A stretch of 64,000 nt of DNA, from the NCBI RefSeq assembly GCF_022200785.1, contig NZ_CP087585.1, positions 2,666,001 through 2,730,000 of the forward strand, written 5' to 3'. Source of the DNA: Pedobacter mucosus. GTDB lineage: Bacteria; Bacteroidota; Bacteroidia; Sphingobacteriales; Sphingobacteriaceae. Of this stretch, positions 16,813 through 25,750 are shown piece by piece. Position numbers and translations under genes: made by a program. Below the pieces are notes generated by a model. The model saw nothing but the letters and a program-made list of their open reading frames with translations, had not been told where the DNA came from and searched no databases. Positions within the stretch are counted from its first letter, which is position 1. Each line of letters starts with the position of its first letter.

Positions 16813-19617
16813 ATGAATATCATTACCTATAACAAAACATTAATTTTCAATTACTTATGTGCATTTATATTAAGTATAATATCACTACCTGTTTTTGGAC
16901 AAATATTTAGCACTGCACAAAACCCACTTAGTGTAAAATGGAACTATATTAATTCAGGAGGCTTTGAAATCATCTATCCAACAGCGCTTGAAAAGGATGC
17001 GCAAAGAATGGCTAATACGCTTCCATACATTTATACAAAAGTGGGCTTAGGATTAAGACAACAAAAAACCACTATTCCCCTACTCTTACAGAATCAAGGA
17101 ACAATTGCTAACGGCTTTGTGCAACTGGCTCCAAAAAAATCGGAATTTTATACTACCCCACCTCAGTACTTTGATAGCCAGGATTGGCTTAACAACCTAG
17201 CGGTTCATGAACTTCGACATGTAGCTCAATTTGACAAGTTGACAGGAAGTCAGATTCATCCCTTTCCAGAACTTGTTTACTTTGCCTATTTTGGTGCAGG
17301 TATTCCAACATGGTTTTTCGAAGGTGACGCAGTAGTTAACGAGACGGCATTAACAAAATCTGGTCGAGGCCGACAACCAAATTGGATCATGCCTTTTCGA
17401 ACTTCCATTTTGGAAGGGAAAAAATTTAGTTACAGCAAAGCCTATTTTGGATCGAACAAAAACGTTACTCCCGGTTATTACCAAACAGGGTATTTAATGG
17501 TAGCTGATATGAAAAAAAAATTTGGCCAATTCATTTCAGACAGTTTGTTGGGCGACATTAAAAAAAGGCCATTAAGACTTTATCCATTTTCTCAAAGTCT
17601 GAAGAAAATTACCGGAGAAAATTCTCGAAAATATTTCCTGTCTACTCAAGAAAAAATTACTAAAGAATGGAAATCCCAACAGGAGAAATCTTCAACAGAA
17701 AATTATGAAAGCCTTAATAAAAAAACAGACCTCGCCACTAATTATTTTCTACCTGTAAAGCTGAACAAAAATCAGATTTTGGCCCTTAAAGAAAGTAAGC
17801 AAGATGCTCGGTATTTTGTCATCATCAATGAAGATAAATCTGAGCGTAAATTGTTTGGAATTGGATACCAGGAACAGCCTTGGTTTAGCTATAAAAATGG
17901 CATCTTGATTTGGGATGAAATTCGTTATGACCCGAGATATAAACAGCGAAGTTATAGTGTAATTTGTTCGTACAATTTGAAGACAAAAAATTTTAAAAAA
18001 CTGAGCAGCCAGAGTCGCCTTTTCTCTCCGAGTCTTTCGGAAGACAGCAAAAAAATAATTGCAATAAAAGTAGAACTTAACAACCAGTTTAATCTTGTTG
18101 AAATTGATGCTTCATCAGGAAAGATTTTGAAGAGTTTTCCAAATCTTGATAACGAAATTTTACAAACGCCAACTTTTGATAAAACAGGAAATCGGATTGC
18201 ATACATCAGCGTTAGCGAAAAAGGGAAAAGTTTGTGGTTGCTTGACGGTAACGAAAAGATTCAACTAATTTCGAATACCAGGCAACAGTTAAGCAGACCA
18301 ATATTTATGGGCGATAAAATTCTTTTTAATGCACACTACAGCGGCATCGACAACATTTATGATGTCGATATCACCTCCAAGAAAATAAGCGCTCTAAGCG
18401 CATCAAAATACGGCGCATTCAATCCGACAGAAATTGAAGATGGAAAAATCATCTTTAACGATTATAAAATTAACGGATATGAAATTTCGGAGAAAAGAAT
18501 TACAGAAAATTCTATTGGAGAAAATTCGTTTATCGATTTTTCCGCAGCCGCAGAAAAGCAAGAAAATGTTGGGAATGTTTTCGAAAATATTCCCGACAGC
18601 ACTTTTAAAGCTAAGCCCTATCATCAGGCATTAAATCTTTTTAGTTTTCACAGTATTATCCCTGTGATTGATGACGAATATGTTTTTGGATTGGAGCTTC
18701 AATCTAATAATTTATTGAATACAATGGATTTTTATACTGGCGCAAAATATCATCGCGATTTAAAACGCTTTGAGTATACCGCAGACATTAGCTATAAGGC
18801 ACTTTATCCAGTGTTCAGCGTTCTCTATCGCAATAGACCGAAACGAACGTTCTATCGAGCTAAAAATGCGATTCAGCAAGGCGATTGGAGAGAAAACTAT
18901 ATTAAACTAAATGCGTCAATTCCTTTTTCATTTAGCGCCCGCAATCAAAACTATGCTTTTACCTTAAATGCAGCTACAAGTTTTACACAGCGTTACCTGC
19001 CAGAAAATTTGCCTGTTAATTTTATTAAAGAAATTAAATTCCCGATGGAATATAATTTCACATTTAACCATAGCGTTCGAACCACTGAAAGGGATATTGC
19101 TCCAAAATGGGCTCAGGTTTTAAGGGCGACATACAATAATCAGCCATTTGACAAAAACTTAAAGGGCGAGATCTTAGCCTTAGAAAGTTTCTTTTATTTT
19201 CCAGGCTTAGCAAAAAATCATTCGTTTTTAGCGAGTTTTAACTATCAAAAAGCAAGTGGTGTAAATCAATATGCTACAGAAATTGCTACGGTTTACGGTT
19301 ACAATAATATTTTAGCAAAAAGCAAATTACAAAATAGCTTGCTTTTTAATTATCGATTTCCCTTCGCATTCCCTGATTGGGAAATTGGTCCGCTTGCTTA
19401 TGTTCGAAACTTTAGGGCGGGTTTGTTTTGTCATTATGAAAATATTGGCAATGAACATAATTTTGGAGAACCGAAAACCTTTGGCGCAGAAATAAATAGT
19501 AGCTTAAACCTTTTACGCTATCAACCTGTTGTAGATGTTGGAGCTCGATTAGTTTTTGTTAACAAAATCTACAATCAAAATCCGATATTAGAGTTTTCAT
19601 TTAATTATAGCTTTTAA
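16813..19617 (+). CDS. Outer-membrane protein with peptidase-MA-like domain, TolB-like propeller and beta-barrel
   Basis: Predicted outer-membrane protein of 934 residues. A Sec signal occupies about 1-29 (ends PVFGQ). A gluzincin-type site follows: HELRH at 132-136 and a candidate third ligand Glu at 170 (IPTWFFEGDAVVNE), as in peptidase-MA-like proteins. Residues about 300-590 show repeated strands of the TolB beta-propeller type (KIIAIKVELNNQFNLVEID, RIAYISVSEKGKSLWLLDG, KILFNAHYSGIDNIYDVDI). Residues about 620-934 alternate aromatic and polar residues and end in FNYSF, as in a beta-barrel closed by a terminal Phe. Residues 29-170 suggest an active protease, but no family with a known substrate is recognised. 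A LapA-like gene starts three bases later. Confidence 0.75.
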   Translation: MNIITYNKTLIFNYLCAFILSIISLPVFGQIFSTAQNPLSVKWNYINSGGFEIIYPTALEKDAQRMANTLPYIYTKVGLGLRQQKTTIPLLLQNQGTIANGFVQLAPKKSEFYTTPPQYFDSQDWLNNLAVHELRHVAQFDKLTGSQIHPFPELVYFAYFGAGIPTWFFEGDAVVNETALTKSGRGRQPNWIMPFRTSILEGKKFSYSKAYFGSNKNVTPGYYQTGYLMVADMKKKFGQFISDSLLGDIKKRPLRLYPFSQSLKKITGENSRKYFLSTQEKITKEWKSQQEKSSTENYESLNKKTDLATNYFLPVKLNKNQILALKESKQDARYFVIINEDKSERKLFGIGYQEQPWFSYKNGILIWDEIRYDPRYKQRSYSVICSYNLKTKNFKKLSSQSRLFSPSLSEDSKKIIAIKVELNNQFNLVEIDASSGKILKSFPNLDNEILQTPTFDKTGNRIAYISVSEKGKSLWLLDGNEKIQLISNTRQQLSRPIFMGDKILFNAHYSGIDNIYDVDITSKKISALSASKYGAFNPTEIEDGKIIFNDYKINGYEISEKRITENSIGENSFIDFSAAAEKQENVGNVFENIPDSTFKAKPYHQALNLFSFHSIIPVIDDEYVFGLELQSNNLLNTMDFYTGAKYHRDLKRFEYTADISYKALYPVFSVLYRNRPKRTFYRAKNAIQQGDWRENYIKLNASIPFSFSARNQNYAFTLNAATSFTQRYLPENLPVNFIKEIKFPMEYNFTFNHSVRTTERDIAPKWAQVLRATYNNQPFDKNLKGEILALESFFYFPGLAKNHSFLASFNYQKASGVNQYATEIATVYGYNNILAKSKLQNSLLFNYRFPFAFPDWEIGPLAYVRNFRAGLFCHYENIGNEHNFGEPKTFGAEINSSLNLLRYQPVVDVGARLVFVNKIYNQNPILEFSFNYSF

Positions 19618-19620
19618 CCC

Positions 19621-19899
19621 ATGAGCGGAAAAACCATCTTTATTATAATCCTTACTGCATTATTAACCATTTTCTTAATGGTGAATACGGAACCTGTAGA
19701 TTTTAATTTTCTAGTTACAACTGTAGCGGTTTCTAAACTTTTAGTAATTGGAATTTGTATTATCATCGGTTTTATTATTGGCTTTATTGCCGGCAGACCT
19801 AGAAAAACGGTGAGCAGCTACGATGATGAGATTGAGAAAAATCAGCCGGTTTCTAATAAAAAAGAATTGAGCGATGAGGACAGGAATTATATTAGTTAA
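19621..19899 (+). CDS. Small LapA-like (DUF1049-type) membrane protein
   Basis: A 92-residue protein with two membrane helices (about 5-22 and 40-58) joined by a short NTEPVDFNFL turn, then a charged cytoplasmic tail. This matches the LapA/DUF1049 layout; in E. coli LapA takes part in LPS assembly control. Here that role is only inferred. It starts three bases after the envelope protein gene and is surely cotranscribed with it. Confidence 0.7.
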   Translation: MSGKTIFIIILTALLTIFLMVNTEPVDFNFLVTTVAVSKLLVIGICIIIGFIIGFIAGRPRKTVSSYDDEIEKNQPVSNKKELSDEDRNYIS

Positions 19900-20118
19900 A
19901 CCCTACAGTACAAAATACTACCAAGATTATAAGGATTAAATGATTCTAGGATTAGTAATGGGTTATCAATTTGCTTAGCAGAATTCCAAAGTACTGATTT
20001 GATATTTAAAGGATTTGTTATAATCAAGAATAATTAGGCAACAAATTTCAATGGATTAAAAATTCTATCGATATTAGATTATCCCTATTTCTAAAAAGTA
20101 AAATTTAATTCTACTACA

Positions 20119-20505
20119 ATGAAATATGGCGATTTGACTGGAAAAATAATAGGCTGTGCCATGAAAGTACATAGTACTTTAGGTTCAGGCTTTCAGGAAG
20201 TAATTTACCAGAGAGCGCTTGCTATTGAAATGCAGAAACAAAATTTAGGTTTTTGCAGAGAAATGGAAATGACAATCTTTTATGACGAAATTCAAATTGG
20301 TATAAGAAGAGTAGATTTCTTTGTTGAAGACATTATCATGCTCGAACTTAAAGCCGTTTCTGATTTAAACGATGCCCACTTAAATCAAGCCATAAATTAT
20401 TTAGAAGCTTACAATCTTCCAATTGGTTTACTCATAAATTTCGGAAGCAAAAGCTTGACTTTTAAAAGAGTCTATAACACCAATCATCCCGATAATAAAG
20501 CCTAA
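20119..20505 (+). CDS. GxxExxY protein
   Basis: A 128-residue member of the GxxExxY family, named for the motif seen here as GFQEVIY (about residues 23-29). The later VDFFVEDIIMLELKAV segment resembles the core of PD-(D/E)XK-type folds (D, then ExK), so a nuclease-like fold has been considered; no activity is established to my knowledge. The family is frequent in Bacteroidota, often as single genes in variable spots. It stands alone here, between 219 bp of featureless DNA and a convergent minus-strand gene. Confidence 0.85.
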   Translation: MKYGDLTGKIIGCAMKVHSTLGSGFQEVIYQRALAIEMQKQNLGFCREMEMTIFYDEIQIGIRRVDFFVEDIIMLELKAVSDLNDAHLNQAINYLEAYNLPIGLLINFGSKSLTFKRVYNTNHPDNKA

Positions 20506-20588
20506 TTTTTTTTCTAAAAAAATCTCATACAGCCCTGAGAGGGAAAATCCTAAAATCTTTTAATCTTAATAATCCTGGTCAAAGACAG

Positions 20589-20885
20589 TTAGCCCAAAGC
20601 GGTCATAATTTCTCCATAAAGCAAACCACTGCCACCACCATAATGCTGAATGATTTTTAAACCGGGCCGTAAATCAAGCAATTTACTTTTCAATTGAGAT
20701 TCTTCATTTTGGTTTATTCCATTTCCTAATAAAACCAAATCAATTGCTTGTTCTTTACAAATCAAGACAGCTTCTTCATCTGTGCAAACGCAAATACCTT
20801 TCCATTCCGGTCGGGCATTAAGTAAGCGGTTCATCACGATGGTGATTTGTGTATCTCTGCCGATATAAAGTATGGTAGTTTGCAT
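20589..20885 (-). CDS. Small receiver-like protein lacking the phospho-acceptor Asp
   Basis: About 98 residues from ATG at 20885 (MQTTILYIGRD); an upstream frame adds 12 residues that overlap a repeat and is less likely. The fold resembles a response-regulator receiver: TILYIGRD, a helix, VCTDEEAVLICKEQAIDLVLLGNGI, and LDLRPGLKIIQHYGGG. Where receivers have a phosphorylated Asp after DLVLL, this protein has Gly. It would thus be a pseudo-receiver, acting by binding if at all. The gene lies downstream of pirin, separated from it by an inverted repeat. Confidence 0.5.
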   Translation of the reverse strand: MQTTILYIGRDTQITIVMNRLLNARPEWKGICVCTDEEAVLICKEQAIDLVLLGNGINQNEESQLKSKLLDLRPGLKIIQHYGGGSGLLYGEIMTALG

Positions 20886-20914
20886 AATATCTCGATAATT
20901 TAAAAAAAATAGAG

Positions 20915-20970
20915 TTGTCACATTGAGCTTGTCGAAATGCTTAAATACTTCGACAGGCTCAGTATGACAA
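20915..20970. repeat. REP-like inverted repeat
   Basis: TTGTCA, TGAGC and TGTCGAA on the left pair in reverse order with TTCGACA, GCTCA and TGACAA on the right: a long imperfect stem with a ~10-base loop. The TCATTGAGCTTGTCGAA type is a widespread intergenic element. It lies between pirin and the pseudo-receiver gene and could end pirin transcripts. Confidence 0.8.
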
Positions 20971-20984
20971 AGATATTTAGTGAT

Positions 20985-21707
20985 TTAATTCAATTCCATT
21001 GGAATGTCCATCAACAACACTTCGGCGTCGGCGGAAATTGCTTTAAAGCTGATGCTATCCGTGTCCCAAATTCCTAAACCATCTCTTTTACTTAAAATTT
21101 GGCCATCGATGGTTACTTCTCCGCTGATTACAAAAGCATAAACACCGTTTCCAGCTTTTTTAATTTTATATTCAGTTTCAAAGCCTTCATCAAATTTACC
21201 TAATGAAAACCAAGCATCTTGTTGAATCCAAACACCATCATCATCTGCATTAGGCGATAAAATCTGTTGGAAATTATTGTGACTTGCCTCAACATTTAAA
21301 GCTTGTTGATCATAACGAGGGGTAACATTTTTTTTATTTGGGAATAACCAAATCTGCAAAAGATTTAGTTGCACATCTTCAAGTGCGTTGTGCTCGCTAT
21401 GGCTTACACCAGTACCTGCGCTCATTACCTGGATTTCGCCGCTTTTAATTACCGCCGAATTACCCATACTGTCTTTGTGTGCAATAGCACCAACTAACGG
21501 AATCGTTATGATTTCCATGTTATCATGTGGGTGAGATCCGAAGCCCATTCCACCATCAATTAAGTCGTCATTTAAAACCCGCAAAACTCCAAAGTGCATT
21601 CTTTCAGGATTGTAATAATTAGCAAAGCTGAATGAATGATGAGCATTTAACCAACCATGATTTGCATGACCTCTGGTGTTTTCTTTGTGCAAAATAAACT
21701 GTGACAT
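20985..21707 (-). CDS. Pirin family protein
   Basis: Bicupin of about 240 residues; pirins bind a metal and some act as quercetin dioxygenases, others as regulators. The N-terminal cupin has the metal-site histidines in SHPHDNMEIIT and the later GTGVSHSEHN. The C-terminal cupin ends with DGLGIWDTDSISFKAI. I place the start at ATG 21707 (MSQFILHK) because AAAGGA lies just upstream and the frame before it (from 21734) is not conserved-looking. A REP-like hairpin follows the stop codon. Confidence 0.88.
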   Translation of the reverse strand: MSQFILHKENTRGHANHGWLNAHHSFSFANYYNPERMHFGVLRVLNDDLIDGGMGFGSHPHDNMEIITIPLVGAIAHKDSMGNSAVIKSGEIQVMSAGTGVSHSEHNALEDVQLNLLQIWLFPNKKNVTPRYDQQALNVEASHNNFQQILSPNADDDGVWIQQDAWFSLGKFDEGFETEYKIKKAGNGVYAFVISGEVTIDGQILSKRDGLGIWDTDSISFKAISADAEVLLMDIPMELN

Positions 21708-21975
21708 AAATTTCCTTTCTTGTTTATGATACAAATTTACTGCGCATTTAAGTGCTAAGCATTGATGTAAGGTAAGTAATGATTAGGTTAGATGAATTGA
21801 GGATTTTAAGATGCAAATTGCATCAAAAAATTTTAAAGCATTTTTACAATAGTTTTGGAAGGCTATTCTTGCTTAAAGTTATTGCGTTGATTTAACCAAC
21901 GCAATAAATTTAATGGTTTTAGCCATAATAGAATTTGAGGGGAACTTATGTTTTTTAGATTAGCGAAAGTTAAAT

Positions 21976-22074
21976 AAACCCGATTGAAGTGGAAAGATCC
22001 CGATTTCCTTCGGGACTTGAAACGAAAAGCGGGGCTATCGTAACCGATGCCCCACTGCAATTGCTTTTCAAAAA
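21976..22074 (+). repeat. Dispersed AAACCCGAT element (well-preserved copy)
   Basis: AAACCCGAT (21976-21984), GTGGAAAG, TCCCGATTTCCTTCGGGA (inner hairpin), ACTTGAAACGAAAAGCGGGG, then CTGCAATTGCTTTTCAAAA. I use this copy as the reference for the family. The gap 21708-22089 between pirin and metZ contains nothing else I can name. Confidence 0.85.
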
Positions 22075-22089
22075 ACAGGTACTTTGCTT

Positions 22090-23256
22090 TTATGCCAAAG
22101 CTTGTTCTATATCACTAATTATATCGTTTATGTGCTCTAAACCAATTGATAAACGAATAGAACCCTGCTCTATTCCCACTTCGTTACGCTGCTCTTCGGT
22201 TAATTTACTATGGGTACTCGTTGCCGGATGCGTTGCGATAGAGCGTGTATCTGCCAAATTAGCAGATATAGAAAACATTTTTAGTCCGTCCATAAATTTG
22301 CTGGCGCCTTCTACCCCACCTTCGATAACGATGGTTACAATTCCCCCACCTTGAGTCATTTGTTTTTTAGCAATTTCATACTGCGGATGAGATGGTAAAA
22401 AAGGATATTTTACCAACTTAATTTTCGGATGATTCTCTAAATATTCTGCAACTTTTAAAGCGTTTTCACAATGGCGGTCCATACGAACAGCTAAAGTTTC
22501 CAAACTTTTAGATAAAATCCAAGCATTAAATGGCGATAAAGATGGGCCGCTGTGGCGGGCAAAATTCATCACTTCCGTAATTAAATCTTTTGTACCTAAA
22601 ATTACACCGCCTAACACGCGACCTTGTCCGTCGATATATTTTGTAGCTGAGTGAATGGAAATATGCGCACCCAGTTTAATGGGTTGTTGTAAATAAGGCG
22701 TAGCGAAGCAGTTATCAACCACTAAAAGCTGATTATGTTTTTTTGCAAGAGTTCCTAAAAACTCCAAATCAATAATATCAATGCCTGGATTTGATGGCGT
22801 TTCTACAAAAATCATTTTGGTATTTGGCTTGATTAAAGCCTCCCAATCTTCAGGTTTATCTAAGTCTGCATAATCAAAAGTTATTCCCCATTTAGAAAAA
22901 ACATTTGTTAATAATTGGTGTGTAGAACCAAAAACAGAGCGACTTGAAACGATATGGTCGCCACTTTTAAGAAAAGCACCAAAGGTTGTAAATATGGCGG
23001 CCATTCCGGTTGCTGTAGCAAAACCATCTTCAGCTCCTTCCAGAAGACACATTTTCTCTATAAATTCTGATGTATTCGGATTTGCATAACGGCTATATAC
23101 ATTACCTTCTTTTTCATTTGCAAAAAGAGCACGCATTTCTTCAGCATCATCAAATTTATAGCTGGAAGTTAGATAAATTGGGGAAGAATGTTCTTTATGC
23201 AAACTGCGTTCAACTTGAGTACGTATAGCTATGGTTTCAAAATTTTCGGATTTCAT
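22090..23256 (-). CDS. metZ: O-succinylhomoserine sulfhydrylase-type PLP enzyme (MetZ)
   Basis: Cys/Met-metabolism PLP enzyme of 388 residues, fold type I. The PLP lysine is in the HSATKYIDGQGRVLGG motif, whose GQGRVLGG form is typical of O-succinylhomoserine sulfhydrylase, which makes homocysteine from sulfide. Also visible: ATGMAAIFTT, VETPSNPGIDIID and the Asp of LLVVDNCFATPYLQ. Cystathionine gamma-synthase or methionine gamma-lyase are alternatives on sequence alone. Its leader (23257-23376) holds copies of an AGTATCAAG repeat but no SAM riboswitch that I can recognise. Confidence 0.85.
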   Translation of the reverse strand: MKSENFETIAIRTQVERSLHKEHSSPIYLTSSYKFDDAEEMRALFANEKEGNVYSRYANPNTSEFIEKMCLLEGAEDGFATATGMAAIFTTFGAFLKSGDHIVSSRSVFGSTHQLLTNVFSKWGITFDYADLDKPEDWEALIKPNTKMIFVETPSNPGIDIIDLEFLGTLAKKHNQLLVVDNCFATPYLQQPIKLGAHISIHSATKYIDGQGRVLGGVILGTKDLITEVMNFARHSGPSLSPFNAWILSKSLETLAVRMDRHCENALKVAEYLENHPKIKLVKYPFLPSHPQYEIAKKQMTQGGGIVTIVIEGGVEGASKFMDGLKMFSISANLADTRSIATHPATSTHSKLTEEQRNEVGIEQGSIRLSIGLEHINDIISDIEQALA

Positions 23257-23264
23257 TTTATGTT

Positions 23265-23353
23265 AGTATCAAGATTTGAGTATCAAGATTTTGTTTGGAG
23301 TCTATATCTGTTATCATGCACATTAGCCACCCCGGCTTGATACTTGATACTAA
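23265..23353. repeat. AGTATCAAG short repeats before metZ
   Basis: AGTATCAAGATTT (23265) and AGTATCAAGATTTT (about 23280) on the plus strand, then CTTGATACTTGATACTAA (23336-23353), the same unit inverted and doubled. The stretch between them is about 40 bp. A further doubled copy lies at 23796-23827. Confidence 0.75.
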
Positions 23354-23376
23354 ATATTTTCTACTCCTAAACCTTG

Positions 23377-23793
23377 CTAGTTGTTTATTTTATAAGTAAA
23401 ATTAATCGTTGCGGAGCGTCCTAAAATGTTCGATACAGAGCAATATTTATCGAAAGTCATGGCTAGAGCACGTTCAACTTTTGGCGCACTTAAATCACCA
23501 AATAAATCGAAATGAATATCAATCACATCAAAAATCGGCGGCATTTCCTCTTCTTTCCGTGTCGCGGTAATAGAAATTTTAATATCATTTAGCGGTTCTT
23601 TTTGCTTGGTTAATACGTTAACCATGTCGATCCCACTACAGCCACCAAGGCCTATTAACAGCATTTCCATAGGCCTGAAACCTTTCCCTTCACCCCCAAT
23701 AGCAACTTTTGCGTCTAACTCAACGGTAAAACCGTTTTCATTTACAGCTTCAAAATTAAATTTACCGCTTTTGCGGATGAGATTAATATTCAT
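23377..23793 (-). CDS. OsmC/Ohr family protein
   Basis: A 138-residue OsmC-type protein; the family includes thiol peroxidases that reduce organic hydroperoxides. The fold is recognisable from FEAVNENGFTVELDAK, GFRPMEMLLIGLGGCSGIDMVNVL with the first cysteine, and a second cysteine in TFDKYCSVSNILGRSATI. Both redox cysteines are thus present. Gene order metZ-osmC on the same strand is loose (120-bp gap with repeats), so cotranscription is possible but not shown. Confidence 0.9.
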   Translation of the reverse strand: MNINLIRKSGKFNFEAVNENGFTVELDAKVAIGGEGKGFRPMEMLLIGLGGCSGIDMVNVLTKQKEPLNDIKISITATRKEEEMPPIFDVIDIHFDLFGDLSAPKVERALAMTFDKYCSVSNILGRSATINFTYKINN

Positions 23794-23795
23794 TT

Positions 23796-23827
23796 TAGTA
23801 TCAAGTATTTAGTATCAAGCATCAAGA
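23796..23827. repeat. AGTATCAAG repeat between osmC and ispE
   Basis: TTAGTATCAAG occurs twice and is followed by CATCAAG, just upstream of the OsmC start and downstream of ispE. It is the same unit as at 23265-23353. Confidence 0.7.
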
Positions 23828-23860
23828 CGATAAACCTCCGTCTTAAACTCTTTACCTTAT

Positions 23861-24664
23861 TTAAATATTATAGTAAACTATGTTGTTTTTTTCTAGCTCA
23901 GACAATTCAACCGGTTGGTCAAATAGTGCAAAAATCGACGAACCGCTCCCACTCATTAAAGCGAACGTTGCGCCTGCATCGTATAAACTAGACTTTATTT
24001 GATGAATTTGGGGATACTTTGCGAAAACTGAAATTTCGAAATCGTTGATAACCTTATTTTTCCATGTTGTTGGCGACAAATGTATGATTTCTTTTAAGGA
24101 ATGCAAAGGCTTTTGCGGTTTTACAAGCGCATAAGCATCGGCCGTGCTAACATGTAAAGGCGGTTTAACTAAAACTTTAAACCATGCTGACAAATCAACT
24201 TCGCATTTTTCAAATTCATCACCTTTATTGTATGCAAAAACTGGATTATTTTCAATAAAGAATGCACAATCAGCCCCAAGTTGGCGAGCATAATTTTCCA
24301 TTTGAAGTACGGATAAACCCAAACTGAATTTAGCATTAAGTAGTTTGATTAAGAAAGCACAATCTGAAGAACCACCACCCAAACCTGCACCAACAGGAAT
24401 ATTTTTTAAAAGATTGATTTGTTGCGCTGGAATATTAAAATCATTTTTTAGAAGATTATAAGCTTTTACACACAAATTGTCATTTGCATCTCCAGGAATA
24501 TCAATACCGTGAATAATGCAATTGGTTTTCTCAGCATCAGTTATTTCAACAGCGTCTTTAATATTAATCGGATAGAAAACGGTTTCGAGGTTGTGATAAC
24601 CATCACTTCGCTTTTCGGTAACATTTAGTCCTAAATTGATTTTTGCGTTTGGAAAGGATATCAT
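23861..24664 (-). CDS. ispE: 4-diphosphocytidyl-2-C-methyl-D-erythritol kinase
   Basis: GHMP kinase of the non-mevalonate isoprenoid pathway, phosphorylating CDP-methylerythritol. Visible: FPNAKINLGLNVTEKRSDGYHNLETVF at the N-terminus, the ATP-binding PVGAGLGGGSSDCAFLI, and the C-terminal ALMSGSGSSIFALF. I place the start at ATG 24664 (MISFPNAKINL), giving about 267 residues. The frame continues upstream to 24709 only because it reads through a heptanucleotide repeat, which gives an odd SQISNLKSQI leader. Confidence 0.95.
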   Translation of the reverse strand: MISFPNAKINLGLNVTEKRSDGYHNLETVFYPINIKDAVEITDAEKTNCIIHGIDIPGDANDNLCVKAYNLLKNDFNIPAQQINLLKNIPVGAGLGGGSSDCAFLIKLLNAKFSLGLSVLQMENYARQLGADCAFFIENNPVFAYNKGDEFEKCEVDLSAWFKVLVKPPLHVSTADAYALVKPQKPLHSLKEIIHLSPTTWKNKVINDFEISVFAKYPQIHQIKSSLYDAGATFALMSGSGSSIFALFDQPVELSELEKNNIVYYNI

Positions 24665-24668
24665 TCGT

Positions 24669-24700
24669 ATTTGAGATTTGAGATTTGAGATTTGAGATTT
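24669..24700. repeat. Heptanucleotide repeat at the ispE start
   Basis: Four perfect ATTTGAG units (24669-24696) plus a partial fifth. On the coding strand this is CTCAAAT repeated, ending four bases before the ispE ATG. It therefore lies where the ribosome would load. Copy-number change would shift spacing in 7-base steps. Confidence 0.9.
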
Positions 24701-24862
24701 CCCCCTCAAAAGCCAAATACAGTTCTAACAGCAAACATACAAAAGTCAAGCTTGTTTAAAAATTAGTTAATGTAGAAAACTAAAAGATTTCAGCATTAAG
24801 ATTTTTTACATATTTGTAATTATTTATTTTTAAGATAGAATGACCTTCAGGGGTACGTGGTT

Positions 24863-25657
24863 ATGAAACAATATTTAGATTTAATGCAGCATGTGCTGGA
24901 CAACGGCGCTCAAAAACACGATCGCACAGGCACCGGAACAATCAGTGTTTTCGGCTATCAAATGCGTTTTAATTTGCAGGAAGGTTTTCCGATGGTAACC
25001 ACAAAAAAACTGCATTTAAAATCTATCGTTCATGAATTAATCTGGTTTTTAACAGGCGATACCAACATTAAATACTTAAAAGATAATGGTGTTCGGATTT
25101 GGGATGAATGGGCAGATGAAGATGGAAATTTAGGCCCGGTTTACGGTTCGCAGTGGCGAAGTTGGCCCACACCAGATGGTCAACACATCGACCAGATTAC
25201 AAATATTATCAACACAATTAAAGACAATCCTGATTCAAGAAGAATAATCGTTTCGGCTTGGAACGTAGCCGAGATTGAAAATATGGCGCTGCCGCCTTGC
25301 CATGCCTTTTTTCAATTTTACGTTGCAGATGGAAAACTTAGCTGCCAGCTGTACCAACGTAGTGCAGATATTTTTTTAGGCGTTCCTTTCAATATTGCAT
25401 CTTACGCTTTGTTAACGATGATGGTTGCTCAGGTTTGCAATTTAGAAGTCGGTGATTTTGTACATACTTTAGGCGATGCACATTTGTACAACAACCACAT
25501 TGAGCAAGCGCATTTACAATTAAGCAGGGAACCAAAACCTTTGCCAACAATGAAAATCAATCCCGATGTGAAAAGCATTTTTGACTTTAAGTTTGAGGAT
25601 TTTACTTTAGAGAATTATGAGGCACATCCACATATTAAGGGAATTGTGGCGGTGTAA
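24863..25657 (+). CDS. thyA: Thymidylate synthase
   Basis: Makes dTMP from dUMP with methylene-tetrahydrofolate, yielding dihydrofolate. From ATG 24863 the 264 residues match E. coli ThyA in length and closely in sequence: [24 protein letters not shown], the active-site Cys in [35 protein letters not shown], and a C-terminal IKGIVAV. The GTG at 24857 would add two residues and is not needed. folA, which recycles the dihydrofolate, follows after an inserted gene. Confidence 0.98.
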   Translation: MKQYLDLMQHVLDNGAQKHDRTGTGTISVFGYQMRFNLQEGFPMVTTKKLHLKSIVHELIWFLTGDTNIKYLKDNGVRIWDEWADEDGNLGPVYGSQWRSWPTPDGQHIDQITNIINTIKDNPDSRRIIVSAWNVAEIENMALPPCHAFFQFYVADGKLSCQLYQRSADIFLGVPFNIASYALLTMMVAQVCNLEVGDFVHTLGDAHLYNNHIEQAHLQLSREPKPLPTMKINPDVKSIFDFKFEDFTLENYEAHPHIKGIVAV

Positions 25658-25693
25658 TTCATTGGTCATTAGCCATTAGTTCATTGGTTTGGG
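25657..25693 (+). repeat. ATTAGTCATTGGT-type repeat, left of the four-helix gene
   Basis: ATTCATTGGTCATTAGCC then ATTAGTTCATTGGTTT: a low-complexity repeat that begins right after the thyA stop codon. A related repeat in the opposite orientation lies at 26171-26205, so the four-helix-bundle gene sits between inverted copies. Confidence 0.65.
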
Positions 25694-25750
25694 TGCTTAA
25701 TAAAAACCTATCCAAAAAATCATCCTTATAATTCATTTAAAAAACAAACC

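Noticed and set aside
20119..20505. Toxin-antitoxin or restriction function for the GxxExxY protein
   Set aside because: A nuclease-like motif is faint and no partner gene is adjacent; naming a system would be invention.
23257..23376. SAM riboswitch in the metZ leader
   Set aside because: The leader is only 120 bp of AGTATCAAG repeats with no recognisable aptamer core.
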